Source: Chitinophagaceae bacterium (GTDB lineage: Bacteria; Bacteroidota; Bacteroidia; Chitinophagales; Chitinophagaceae). Taken from it: DNA of 64,000 nt. The stretch is from assembly GCA_016787065.1 (NCBI GenBank), contig JAEUVD010000008.1, positions 99,189-163,188 of the forward strand, in the 5' to 3' direction. The translations under genes and the position numbers were made by a program. The notes under the pieces are model-generated. The model had not been told where the DNA came from and did not search any database. It saw nothing but the letters and a program-made list of their open reading frames with translations. Of this stretch, positions 1-8,868 are shown piece after piece (the stretch's first letter is position 1; each line of letters begins with the position of its first letter).

Positions 1-1
1 C

Positions 2-283
2 GAAATACTTTATTTGAAAGCAGAGAACACCTATACCGAACTGTTTTTGGTAGATCAGTCGAAGCTATTGGTAAGCCGTACGCTTAAAAATTTTGAAGAA
101 GTGTTAAGTAAGTACCCTTCCTTCTTTCGTTGTCATAAATCGTATATGGTAAATCGAATGTATATTCAAGATTATGTGCGAAGTGATGGAGGGTATCTCA
201 TTCTGAAAAACAAAGTGGAAATACCAATCAGTTCCGAGAAGGTGGATGAATTTTTGGAAGGAGCTAAAATGGTGCGGCGATAA
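2..283 (+). CDS. LytTR DNA-binding domain, C-terminal end of a response regulator (partial)
   Basis: The reading frame is open from the first bases of the window, so this is the 3' end of a longer gene; 93 residues are visible before the TAA at 281-283. The visible part matches a LytTR DNA-binding domain: it begins with a strand of the type EILYLKAENTYTEL, continues through a segment containing SRTLKNFEEVLSKYP and FFRCHKSYMVN, and ends with the strand IPISSEKVDEFLEG. In LytTR regulators the RxHKSYxVN segment is part of the DNA-contacting region. Such proteins usually carry an N-terminal receiver domain paired with a histidine kinase of the LytS/YehU type; that part lies outside the window, so the partner and target genes cannot be seen. 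An internal TTG at 14 is not the real start, because the conserved domain begins before it. Confidence 0.88.
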   Translation, partial: EILYLKAENTYTELFLVDQSKLLVSRTLKNFEEVLSKYPSFFRCHKSYMVNRMYIQDYVRSDGGYLILKNKVEIPISSEKVDEFLEGAKMVRR

Positions 284-545
284 CGCCAACGTTAAAAGAC
301 CCTTTGCCAAAGTAGCATTCGTTGTATGGTTATCAGAATATGCTGCTTATCAAAAACATTATTGGATAGGTTTAGCAGGATCATTCATTTGAAATAAACA
401 GTTGTAGCGAAATCGGCTTGTTTCAAACGTCGTTTAAAAATTTTGGCATTAAACCAGGTTTCAGGAAGCACCCTAACAATTCATAAACGATTTGGGGTTT
501 CTCTTTTTATAAAAAAGTCAGAAGTTTGGGTTTCGAAAAAATACC

Positions 546-1988
546 ATGAAAAATCTAAGCCTGATTTTCCTCCTGAACTTTTTAACACTTGCTTCCTTCG
601 CAAAAGATGGATATCGAGTGCAAGTTCAATTCACCGATGTGAAAGATTCACTGGTCTATCTCATGCATTTTAAAGGAAGAAGTGCGGATACGAAAAAGGA
701 TGACTCCGCACGATTAGATTCCAAAGGCATGGTTACGTTTTCTTCAACAAAGAAAATTACAGGGGGTATTTATTTTATTTTGTTCTCCGGTCGAATGCCA
801 AATCTAGAATTCATTTTAAATAATGGCGATGAGCTAGCCGTAACTACTACTAAAATTAATCCTTACGCCAATATTCAGGTTAAGGGCTCACCGGAAAATG
901 AACAATATTATAAGTACCAAAAATTTTTAATTAACTATGGTAAAGATTACAGAGCATTAGAAGAAAAGTTGAAGAAGTCGACCAATAAAAAAGATTCCGA
1001 TGATGTTATAAAGCAACTCAACGAAAAGGGAAAAGAAATTCAAGCCTTTCGTGTTAACATCATAGAGGAAAAACCGACCTTATTTATTTCGAAATTATTC
1101 AAATCTATTAAGGACGTGGATGTACCAAAAGATTATCCGAAATTACCCAATGGCGAAAAAGATTCTTTATTTCCACAGCGTTTTTTGAAAGCTCATTTCT
1201 GGGATAATTTTGATTTTAGTGATGCACGCTTTATCTACACTCCCGTGTATGATGGTAAGATGGATACCTACTTAGGGAGAATGGTTTACCCCTCGCCGGA
1301 TTCGGTTAATCCGGAAATAGATATGTTACTGAAACGCTGTGAACCATATCCGGATATGTATAGGTACACCCTCGATAACCTCACAAATTGGACGGAAAAA
1401 ACAAATATCATGGGCTTGGATGAATGCTATGTTCATGTTGTTGAAAATTATTTGATGAAAGGGAAAGCGCCATGGTTAGATAAAAAAACGTTAGACGAGA
1501 ACTTTAAGAAGGCACAGGCTAAAGTGCCAAATATGATTGGTGCCAAAGCCCTCGATATGACGATGGTGGATACTAATAATAGCCACCCAACATCGCTCTT
1601 TTCAATTAAAGCAAAATACACGATACTCATTTTTTGGTCAACAGAATGTAGTCATTGCAAAGAAGAGTTGCCGAAATTCGATTCACTCTATCATGCTTAT
1701 TTAAAGGGTAAGGATGCCAAGTTTTATGCGGTTGAAATTGATAACGATGTTACAAAATGGAAGAAATTTATTCGGGAGAACCACTTGAATGAAGGTTGGA
1801 TTCATGTACATGATCCAAAACATACGATAAATTTCAGATCCTTTTACGACGTATATAGCACGCCTACTTTATATTTGCTCGATACCAACAAGAAAATTAT
1901 AGGTAAGCGACTAGATTATAAATCGTTACCGACATTCATTGAAAAGTTAGAACAACAACAAAAACAAGGAAACATTCAAAAGAAATAA
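546..1988 (+). CDS. Secreted TlpA-like thioredoxin-fold protein with DUF4369-like N-terminus
   Basis: This 480-residue protein starts with a signal peptide (about residues 1-19, ending ASFAKDG), so it works outside the cytoplasm. Residues about 20-120 resemble the DUF4369 beta-rich domain that precedes thioredoxin domains in Bacteroidota. A Lys-rich helical middle follows, then a thioredoxin-like domain from about 345. That domain has the active-site pair Cys368-Ser-His-Cys371 after an FWSTE strand and the expected cis-proline at Pro440 in STPTLYLLD. The family reduces or exchanges disulfides in periplasmic proteins. It is followed 9 bp later by a parvulin-type chaperone gene, so the two may form one envelope protein-folding operon. 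The start at 546 is the only ATG that gives a signal peptide. The substrate is unknown. Confidence 0.85.
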   Translation: MKNLSLIFLLNFLTLASFAKDGYRVQVQFTDVKDSLVYLMHFKGRSADTKKDDSARLDSKGMVTFSSTKKITGGIYFILFSGRMPNLEFILNNGDELAVTTTKINPYANIQVKGSPENEQYYKYQKFLINYGKDYRALEEKLKKSTNKKDSDDVIKQLNEKGKEIQAFRVNIIEEKPTLFISKLFKSIKDVDVPKDYPKLPNGEKDSLFPQRFLKAHFWDNFDFSDARFIYTPVYDGKMDTYLGRMVYPSPDSVNPEIDMLLKRCEPYPDMYRYTLDNLTNWTEKTNIMGLDECYVHVVENYLMKGKAPWLDKKTLDENFKKAQAKVPNMIGAKALDMTMVDTNNSHPTSLFSIKAKYTILIFWSTECSHCKEELPKFDSLYHAYLKGKDAKFYAVEIDNDVTKWKKFIRENHLNEGWIHVHDPKHTINFRSFYDVYSTPTLYLLDTNKKIIGKRLDYKSLPTFIEKLEQQQKQGNIQKK

Positions 1989-1997
1989 AAGAGAACA

Positions 1998-3965
1998 ATG
2001 CACATGAAGAAATTAATGATCGTTTGTAGTATGATGGGTCTTTTCTCCCAAAACCTGAGTGCTCAGAAGAAAGACGCTGATCCCGTTTTATTTACCTATG
2101 GCGGACAACCTGTTGCAAAAAAGGAATTTCTGCGCATGTACACTAAAAACCTCAATACACAAAAACCCGATTTTAGTGAGAAGGCTGTTCGAGAATATCT
2201 TACCCTGTACAGTCGATTTAAAATGAAGGTGGCAGAAGCGCAGGCTATGAAACTCGATACATTGAAAAGTATTGATGGCGAGCTTACATCCTATAAAAAG
2301 CAATTAGCTAAAACCTACTTAACGGATAATGAAGTGAAAGATAAGTTGGTGAAAGAAGCCTACGATCGTATGAAAAAGGAAGTTGAAGTAGCACATATTT
2401 TGGTAAGCTACCCGCGCGGAACGGATGATACCTTGGAGGCAAAAAACAAAATAGATAGCTTGTATCGGGAAGTTACCATGAATAAAGCTGATTTTGCTAA
2501 GTTGGCTAATCAATATAGTGAAGATAAGCAAAGTGCAGTGAATGGTGGTAATATAGGGTATCTTACGGCATTGCAATTCGTTTATGCATTTGAGAATGAT
2601 GCTTATAAAACGCCCATCGGGCAATACTCTAAACCGTTCAAAACCATCTTTGGTTATCATATCATCAAGAAACTGAACGAACGCCCGAATCGGGGCGAAT
2701 TGCAAGTAGCTCAGCTTTTAATTCAAGTGCGCAAAAGCGAAGGAGAAGCCGGAGAGAAAGCAGCAAAACAAAAAGCCGATTCTTTGGTTGCCGTGTTGAG
2801 AAAAGGGGGCGATTTCAAAAAGATGGTTGAACTGTACTCTGATGATAAATTCTCTAAAAATTCAGATGGTGAATTACCAAGTTTTGGTGTAGGTGCCATG
2901 GACCCAACCTTTGAAAATGCCGCCTTTGCGTTAAAAAATCCGGGTGATATTTCGAATCCTATTCTTACGAAGTATGGTTTTCATATTATTAAGCTACTTA
3001 AAAAAATACCATTACGACCGTTGGATTCCATACGAGGTGATTTAACACGAAGAGTAGAAAAAGATGGACGTATGGATTTCGCTAAAGTGGAATATACGAA
3101 TCGCACGAAAGAACGTTTACAGTATAAAGAATTTCCGGAAGCGTTAACGCAATTAATTAATGGTATTAAAGATTCCGATCTTCAAAATGGTAACTTCAAA
3201 GCCAATGATTACAAAAATTACACAAAGCCTTTGTTTGAAATGGCCGGTACGCAGGTAACTCAAAAAGATTTTGCCAATTATATCGAGGCTTACACGAAGG
3301 GTCGAATTTATGGAACAAAAGAATCTTCGTTGCGCAGTTTATTTAAAAATTATGCTGAAAAAGTACTTTATGATCATCAAGAGGAGAAACTTATGGAAGA
3401 GAACGAAGATTATCGTAACCTCATCAATGAGTATAAAGATGGCATTATGCTTTTTGAACTTACCGATAGAATGGTTTGGAGTAAAGCATCCACGGATACC
3501 GTTGGTTTGAAGAAATTTCATGAAGCCAATTCATCGAAATATATATGGCCTCCAAGTTTGAAAGGCCGGTATTGGAAAACACAAGATGAGGAAACGATGA
3601 AATTATTGGTAAAGGAATTGAGTAAATCGCCGAAGCCCTCGCCAGATGATATTATGAAGGAGTTGAACGCTTCTGTGATCAAGGCTACGTATGAGCAAGG
3701 CAAATTTGAGCAAGGTCGTTTTCTTGACGAAATTAAAATGGAACCTGGTAAATTCTCGCAATATTTCAAAAACGATGATGGTTCTTACAGCTTGATGGAT
3801 GTTGATGAGAAATTTGATACCGGAACGGAAAAAACATTGAGCGAAGCTCGAGGTTTAGTGGTTTCGGATTATCAAGAATACTTGGAAAAATATTGGATTG
3901 CTGAATTGGAAATGAAGTATCCAGTAAAAACGAATGAAGCAGTATTGAAGAGTATTATTAAGTAA
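1998..3965 (+). CDS. Periplasmic peptidylprolyl isomerase with two parvulin domains (SurA/PpiD-like)
   Basis: The protein has 655 residues with a signal peptide ending near LSAQKKD. A SurA-like helical segment (about 30-125) is followed by two rotamase domains of the PpiC/parvulin type at about 130-227 and 236-334. Each shows the family hallmarks: an opening strand (VEVAHILVSYP, LQVAQLLIQVR), a SEDKxSAxNGGxIG or SDDKFSKNSDGELPSFG loop, and a closing FGYHIIK or YGFHIIK. Parvulins isomerise X-Pro bonds and, in SurA, chaperone outer-membrane proteins. The C-terminal 300 residues are helical and match no domain I recognise. ATGs at 1998 and 2004 are both possible (MHMKK); the second gives an equally good signal peptide. 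The gene probably shares a transcript with the thioredoxin-fold gene and ends at a hairpin terminator. Confidence 0.87.
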   Translation: MHMKKLMIVCSMMGLFSQNLSAQKKDADPVLFTYGGQPVAKKEFLRMYTKNLNTQKPDFSEKAVREYLTLYSRFKMKVAEAQAMKLDTLKSIDGELTSYKKQLAKTYLTDNEVKDKLVKEAYDRMKKEVEVAHILVSYPRGTDDTLEAKNKIDSLYREVTMNKADFAKLANQYSEDKQSAVNGGNIGYLTALQFVYAFENDAYKTPIGQYSKPFKTIFGYHIIKKLNERPNRGELQVAQLLIQVRKSEGEAGEKAAKQKADSLVAVLRKGGDFKKMVELYSDDKFSKNSDGELPSFGVGAMDPTFENAAFALKNPGDISNPILTKYGFHIIKLLKKIPLRPLDSIRGDLTRRVEKDGRMDFAKVEYTNRTKERLQYKEFPEALTQLINGIKDSDLQNGNFKANDYKNYTKPLFEMAGTQVTQKDFANYIEAYTKGRIYGTKESSLRSLFKNYAEKVLYDHQEEKLMEENEDYRNLINEYKDGIMLFELTDRMVWSKASTDTVGLKKFHEANSSKYIWPPSLKGRYWKTQDEETMKLLVKELSKSPKPSPDDIMKELNASVIKATYEQGKFEQGRFLDEIKMEPGKFSQYFKNDDGSYSLMDVDEKFDTGTEKTLSEARGLVVSDYQEYLEKYWIAELEMKYPVKTNEAVLKSIIK

Positions 3966-3980
3966 TTATAAATAAATTCT

Positions 3981-4020
3981 TTTTAAAAGGCCATCTTCTC
4001 AAGAGATGGCTTTTTGTTTA
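3981..4020 (+). terminator. Rho-independent terminator
   Basis: A hairpin with arms GCCATCT (3990-3996) and AGATGGC (4004-4010) has a 7-nt loop and is followed by TTTTTG. The stem extends outward through a G-T pair into A-T pairs. It lies 20-50 bp after the parvulin stop codon. Confidence 0.8.
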
Positions 4021-4088
4021 TCTGGTAAGCAAGGAGTTTCTTGAAAGTAGCATGCTACCATCATAAATTTGAAATCGGATTAGATCGA

Positions 4089-4742
4089 TTATTCCTTCCA
4101 AAGAAAGGGAAATAACACAACAGACAAAACCACCAACATTAAATCCATCGCTACAAGAATACCAAAGTATTTCCACCAGCCTTGCAAGGCGCGAAGTTCA
4201 AAAAGGGGTTGGGTTAGATCTGAAAGAAGAATGAGTTGCGGAACCACCAACGGAAAACCTAAAATAGCAATGAGTGCTGAGTTGCCACCAGCCATGCCGG
4301 CAATAGCGGAAAGCATGGTAAACAGCATAGCCAAACTAATTCCTCCGCTCAGTACCATTAATAAAAATTTCGCCGGATTGAGAACGGGATAGCCTAGAAT
4401 TAGCGTGAAGAGAAGATAACTCAATAAACTCATGCCCATCATAAGCACAATATTATAAACGAGCTTAGCGAGAATAACTTCTACCGGCTTATGAATGGTA
4501 TAATAATAAATAAAGCGAGCCTTGCTTTCCTGAAGAAAACTCTTGGCTACGGCATTCACCGAAACAAATAATAGAATGAGCCAGTATAGGGAATTCCAGG
4601 TTGTGCCTTCCGGTTTTTCTTGTAATAAGTTAATAGCCATAACCGAACTCACGAGATAGAGAATCAAACCGTACACGGAATATTTTTGTCGCCATTCGAG
4701 CAACAAGTCTTTCCTTAAAATAGTCCAGATTCTTGTAATCAT
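4089..4742 (-). CDS. ccmB: CcmB-like heme exporter / ABC permease subunit
   Basis: This 217-residue protein has about six hydrophobic helices. Its N-terminus (TILRKDLLLEWRQKYSVYG) and the stretch VNAVAKSFLQESKARFIYYYTIHKP match CcmB, the permease subunit of the CcmAB(C) exporter used in cytochrome c maturation. In that system CcmB acts with an ATPase (CcmA) in the inner membrane. No ccmA, ccmC or other maturation gene is adjacent in this window. Its ATG overlaps the ftsK stop codon (ATGA at 4739-4742), so it is translationally coupled to ftsK, which is unexpected for its function. Family membership is likely; the exact substrate is not proven by sequence. Confidence 0.8.
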   Translation of the reverse strand: MITRIWTILRKDLLLEWRQKYSVYGLILYLVSSVMAINLLQEKPEGTTWNSLYWLILLFVSVNAVAKSFLQESKARFIYYYTIHKPVEVILAKLVYNIVLMMGMSLLSYLLFTLILGYPVLNPAKFLLMVLSGGISLAMLFTMLSAIAGMAGGNSALIAILGFPLVVPQLILLSDLTQPLFELRALQGWWKYFGILVAMDLMLVVLSVVLFPFLWKE

Positions 4743-7279
4743 AAAATGCCAATATTCCTAAGTATTTCTTCAAGTTCTGATTCGGTATGAATCATCAATT
4801 CACGTGGTTTTCCACCCATGGTAGCGCCAACAATACCGGCTGCTTCCAGCTGATCCATAATTCTACCCGCACGGTTATAACCTAAATTGAAGCGTCGTTG
4901 CAACATGGACGTTGAACCACTTCCTGAACTTACCACCAAACGAGCACATTGCTCAAACATCTGATCAACATCCTTCAATGATTTGCCCGAGTTAACAGCC
5001 ATATCGCCACCATCACTTCCTTCATATTCCGGTAGGTCGAAGGCCGTAGGGTAGCCTTGTTGAGAGCCTATGTATTCTACAATACGTTCTACTTCCGGGG
5101 TATCTACCAAAGCACATTGTAAACGCACCAGTTCGCTTCCATTTAAAATCAGCATATCACCTCGACCAATTAACTGATCGGCACCACCAGTATCCAGAAT
5201 GGTGCGTGAATCAACTTTCGCAGAAACACGGAAGGCGATTCTACCCGGGAAATTGGCTTTGATGGTTCCGGTAATAACATTCACCGACGGTCGTTGTGTA
5301 GCGATAATAAGATGGATACCAACGGCTCGAGCAAGTTGAGCTAAACGGGCAATCGGCATTTCCACTTCTTTGCCGGCCGTCATGATTAAATCGGCAAATT
5401 CATCCACCACCAACACGATGAACGGTAAATATTGATGGCCTTTATTTGGATTGAGTTTACGTTTTATAAATTTCTCATTGTATTCTTTAATATTGCGCAC
5501 ACCGGCATCTTTCAATAAATCATACCGGTTATCCATTTCAATACAAAGCGCGTTCAGCGTGTTAATTACCTTCTTGGTATCTGTGATAATTGCTTCTTCT
5601 TCATTTGGAAGTTTAGCTAAGAAATGTTTCTCAATTAACTTGTAAATAGACAGTTCTACTTTCTTTGGATCAACCAACACAAATTTTAATTGTGATGGAT
5701 GTTTCTTATACAGAAGGGAAACCAGAATGGTGTTAATACCTACCGATTTACCCTGTCCGGTTGCACCTGCCATGAGCAAATGCGGCATGGTAGCCAAATC
5801 AACCACATAATTTTCATTATCGATGCGCTTACCTAATGCTATAGGTAAACTATGCGTATTATTAATAAATTTTTCAGAAGCTAATAAAGTACGCATGGAA
5901 ACTATTTGCTTCTTTAAATTCGGTACTTCGATACCGATTGTGCCCTTGCCCGGAATTGGTGCAATGATACGAATACCCAAGGCAGATAAACTCAATGCAA
6001 TATCATCTTCCAGATTTCGGATTTTAGAAATACGCACTCCTTCGGAAGGAACAATTTCGTATAAGGTAACGGTAGGACCAACCGTTGCCGAGATTTTAGC
6101 AATAGAGATACCAAAACTTTTAAGGGTATTGATGATTTGGTTTTTGTTTTGTTCAAGTTCATTCTTATCGATAGAAATTTCTTCTATACCACGGTTTTCT
6201 AACAAATCCAAGGTTGGATATTTGTAGTTTCTGAGTTCGAGAGATGGGTCGTAAGGTTCTTGTGTAGCCACAGAAATATGAGCGTGAGCATCATCTACAA
6301 CTTTATCGGATTCATGCGGAACCACTTCTAAGGTAAGATCTTCCGGTTGGTTATTACTACCTAAACTCTCTGTGGTTAATTCCAAGGGCTTTGAATCTAT
6401 TACTTCCGTAAGCACCTCATTGGTTTCATCGAAGGTTTCATCTAAATTTTCCTCTTCAACGACCGTTGTTTCCTCATTCTTTTCAAAGAAGGAGTCTGGA
6501 ACATCGAGCGGTATTTCTCCCTCCCCAAAAGGATTTTCAGGAACCGGAATATTCGTTTCTACTTTGTCGGATTTTTTACGTTTAACGGGTTCTGGATTTG
6601 TGCTAACAGGTACTTCTGTGTTCTGAATTTCCGGTGATTTCTTTTGAAGGAAGGAAAGATGAAAAATTGGATTGAAGAAGAGGATAACTAGAATCAGTAT
6701 TAATCCGATAATGATAAACAGCGTTCCTAATTCACCGGCTACGCCATTCAGAAAATGAATAATCGTATTGCCCATGGCACCGCCAAAAGCAAAACGATAG
6801 CGTTCTGCCGCAAAGAAATAAGATAAAATAGGTGACAGGGTTAGAATAAATAAGGTAGTATAGAAAAAAGTCCGTAAGGGAGATGCTATTCTGTAATTAA
6901 ATAGCAACTTGATTCCCCAGATGGCGAAAAAAACGGCAAGAAGAATAGATGAAATTCCGAAACCATTATAGATTAGCTGATGAGAAACCCAAGCCCCTAA
7001 ACGGCCAGCGGTATTCTGAATTTCCCCTTGATGGTTAAATAAAAAATCAAGGCTATGTTTTGATGAAAATACGGCATCCTGATCTTCTTGCCAAGTAAAA
7101 ACATAAGACCCCAAACTCATTACCAAAAAAAGACTCAGTAATAAAAAGAGTGTCCCAACTATCTTTGGTAACCTCCCGTCTACTAGTTTTAATAACAGTG
7201 ATTTTACTGATATGGGATTATTGTTAGGATTGTTGTTCTTAGAGGCGTTGGAGTTTTTCTTTGCTGTACTTTTTGCCAT
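4739..7279 (-). CDS. ftsK: DNA translocase FtsK/SpoIIIE
   Basis: FtsK is a hexameric ATPase at the division septum that pumps chromosomal DNA and helps resolve dimers. This copy has about 846 residues. Four transmembrane helices lie in the first ~200 residues, and a Glu/Pro-rich acidic linker of about 150 residues follows. The motor carries Walker A GATGQGKS near residue 503 and Walker B FIVLVVDEFADLI near 613. The C-terminal winged-helix gamma domain starts near 780 (STSMLQRRFNLGYNRAGRIMDQLE) and normally reads KOPS-type DNA motifs. I chose the ATG at 7279: an upstream TTG at 7288 lies inside the predicted -7 promoter box (7286-7293) and could not be on the transcript. The gene is coupled by a 4-bp overlap to the CcmB-like gene. 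Confidence 0.96.
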   Translation of the reverse strand: MAKSTAKKNSNASKNNNPNNNPISVKSLLLKLVDGRLPKIVGTLFLLLSLFLVMSLGSYVFTWQEDQDAVFSSKHSLDFLFNHQGEIQNTAGRLGAWVSHQLIYNGFGISSILLAVFFAIWGIKLLFNYRIASPLRTFFYTTLFILTLSPILSYFFAAERYRFAFGGAMGNTIIHFLNGVAGELGTLFIIIGLILILVILFFNPIFHLSFLQKKSPEIQNTEVPVSTNPEPVKRKKSDKVETNIPVPENPFGEGEIPLDVPDSFFEKNEETTVVEEENLDETFDETNEVLTEVIDSKPLELTTESLGSNNQPEDLTLEVVPHESDKVVDDAHAHISVATQEPYDPSLELRNYKYPTLDLLENRGIEEISIDKNELEQNKNQIINTLKSFGISIAKISATVGPTVTLYEIVPSEGVRISKIRNLEDDIALSLSALGIRIIAPIPGKGTIGIEVPNLKKQIVSMRTLLASEKFINNTHSLPIALGKRIDNENYVVDLATMPHLLMAGATGQGKSVGINTILVSLLYKKHPSQLKFVLVDPKKVELSIYKLIEKHFLAKLPNEEEAIITDTKKVINTLNALCIEMDNRYDLLKDAGVRNIKEYNEKFIKRKLNPNKGHQYLPFIVLVVDEFADLIMTAGKEVEMPIARLAQLARAVGIHLIIATQRPSVNVITGTIKANFPGRIAFRVSAKVDSRTILDTGGADQLIGRGDMLILNGSELVRLQCALVDTPEVERIVEYIGSQQGYPTAFDLPEYEGSDGGDMAVNSGKSLKDVDQMFEQCARLVVSSGSGSTSMLQRRFNLGYNRAGRIMDQLEAAGIVGATMGGKPRELMIHTESELEEILRNIGIL

Positions 7280-7285
7280 GTGGCA

Positions 7286-7293
7286 CAAACCTA
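7286..7293 (-). promoter_or_regulatory. Predicted -7 box of ftsK (TAGGTTTG)
   Basis: On the minus strand TAGGTTTG fits the Bacteroidota -7 consensus TAnnTTTG exactly. Only 6 nt separate it from the ftsK ATG at 7279, so the transcript would be leaderless or nearly so. No good -33 TTTG is seen at the usual distance. Confidence 0.5.
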
Positions 7294-7756
7294 CATCAAT
7301 TTCATAAAAAATTCGGCACCTGCAAACGAAGAACGTTAATTAAAAATGAAATGAAAGATCAACTCATTACAATCAAAAGGAACGTTGCAGTGCAAAGCAC
7401 CAATACTAGCTTTTTGATGATGAATTGGTACGGCATGAAATTCATCGGTTTAGCATATCGGTCTTGTTCGATGAGGGTCACATTTCCAAAGGTTTTCGTA
7501 CCGCACCTTAGAAAATTATGGAGGAGAACTACTTACAAAATAAACATGATTTTGAATAAACAAGCTTTCAGGAATTGGGGGAATTGTAAGGTCGAATTTC
7601 AGGATAATCTTTCTATTAGGATTTCTCCTGAAAGTATTTTAGATTTGCCTAGTCCATTGTTTCTTGGAGGGAAATCTGTTCCATTTAGAACATGTTAAAC
7701 CTCTATTTGAATACCATTAGTGACAAACAAAAAATAAAAACAGTAAGAGTAACAAT
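7294..7756. other. Intergenic region between ftsK and the porP-like gene, no convincing gene
   Basis: About 460 bp separate the divergent genes. An open frame runs through 7351-7698 on the plus strand, but its translation is rich in Met, Arg and Trp and has no recognisable motif, so I do not call it. A 9-bp inverted repeat CTTTCAGGA / TCCTGAAAG (7565-7573 and 7626-7634) could fold in a leader RNA of the downstream gene. Nothing else stands out. Confidence 0.45.
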
Positions 7757-8794
7757 ATGAAATTTCAATTACTTCGAAAAGCAATGATAGGGTTGGCCTT
7801 GATTAGTGCAACTTGGCAATCTCAAGCGCAGGATATTCATTTCACTCAATTTGACGCTTCACCGTTAATTATTAATCCTGCTTTTACCGGTGCTTTTTCC
7901 GGAATGTACCGTGCTAGTGCGATTTATAGAAATCAATGGGGATCGGTAACTACACCATTTGTTACTTATTCGGCTACATTCGATGCGCCAATCACTCGAG
8001 ACATTTCAAGAAATGATTACTTGGCAGCTGGGGTTAATTTATATAATGATCGTTCCGGAGATGGTAACCTTACGAATCTTTCTGCGTTGGCATCTTTGGC
8101 TTATCACAAAGCCTTAGATGAGGATGGAAATAAGATGTTATCCGTAGGATTGCAAGGAGGATATTCTCAAAAAACAATCGATTTGGCTCGTTTGTATTGG
8201 GGGGATGAGTTTTATAATGGTGGTTTTCAACCTGGAACAACAGGAGAACAACTTAAACCAAAAACTAAATATTTTACCGGAAATGCAGGCTTGGCTTGGG
8301 GGCACCGTTTAGGAGATCGTTTTTCGTACCAATTAGGTGTTGCCGGTTTCAATTTGAATCAGCCACGTGAATCATTATTAAAGAAAAGTAATAATGAAGT
8401 AGGTTTAGGTATGCGCATAAATGCACAAATTGGTGCTGATATTATGGCAAGTGAGCGTTTATTCTTGCGCCCGGCCTTCTTATTTCAAACGCAAACTTCA
8501 GCTCGTGAGATGATTGCCGGAAATGAATTCTTATATATTGTTGGCCAATCTGTTATCAAATCCGACGCAACAAGCGTATTTGTTGGTTTGTGGGATCGTT
8601 TTGGCGATGCAGTTTTAGTAACCGGTGGTATTGAATCCCATGGTTTTCGCGTAGGAATTAGCTACGATTATAATACTTCAAGCTTGAAGGCAGTGTCAAA
8701 CGGACAAGGTGGTTTTGAGATTTCATTACGTTATATTAAGCCGAATCCATTGGACTTTGCCCGCAGAGTTATCTTCCCTTGTGCTCGTTTTTAA
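7757..8794 (+). CDS. PorP/SprF-family type IX secretion membrane protein
   Basis: This 345-residue protein has a signal peptide ending SQAQD and the characteristic opening IHFTQFDASPLIINPAFTGAF of the PorP/SprF family. These outer-membrane beta-barrels work with the type IX secretion system; PorP is part of the PorK/L/M/N/P machinery and SprF proteins help present particular large adhesins. The rest is built of alternating beta strands with aromatic girdles, ending in a short tail after KPNPLDFARRV. It is followed 74 bp later by a PorE-like gene, a pairing often seen in Bacteroidota. Whether it is the core PorP or one of several SprF-like paralogues cannot be decided here. Confidence 0.92.
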   Translation: MKFQLLRKAMIGLALISATWQSQAQDIHFTQFDASPLIINPAFTGAFSGMYRASAIYRNQWGSVTTPFVTYSATFDAPITRDISRNDYLAAGVNLYNDRSGDGNLTNLSALASLAYHKALDEDGNKMLSVGLQGGYSQKTIDLARLYWGDEFYNGGFQPGTTGEQLKPKTKYFTGNAGLAWGHRLGDRFSYQLGVAGFNLNQPRESLLKKSNNEVGLGMRINAQIGADIMASERLFLRPAFLFQTQTSAREMIAGNEFLYIVGQSVIKSDATSVFVGLWDRFGDAVLVTGGIESHGFRVGISYDYNTSSLKAVSNGQGGFEISLRYIKPNPLDFARRVIFPCARF

Positions 8795-8835
8795 AAAATA
8801 TATATAGTTAGTTTTCTTATTTTAAGAATAGCTGC

Positions 8836-8843
8836 TATATTTA
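8836..8843 (+). promoter_or_regulatory. Possible -7 box upstream of the PorE-like gene
   Basis: TATATTTA differs from TAnnTTTG only at the last base and lies 25 nt before the ATG at 8869. The 74-bp spacer also allows read-through from the PorP/SprF gene, so this may be an internal promoter. A clear -33 element is not visible. Confidence 0.3.
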
Positions 8844-8868
8844 CGGCTATAAATAACATTTCCAAGAA

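Noticed and set aside
5823..6626. Plus-strand frames opposite ftsK
   Set aside because: They are shadows of the ftsK linker and motor; the Ser-rich translation of one mirrors the acidic linker codons.
7351..7698. Open frame of about 115 codons upstream of the PorP/SprF gene
   Set aside because: The translation has no motif and an odd composition, and the frame gives no signal peptide or domain; it looks like chance openness in AT-rich intergenic DNA.
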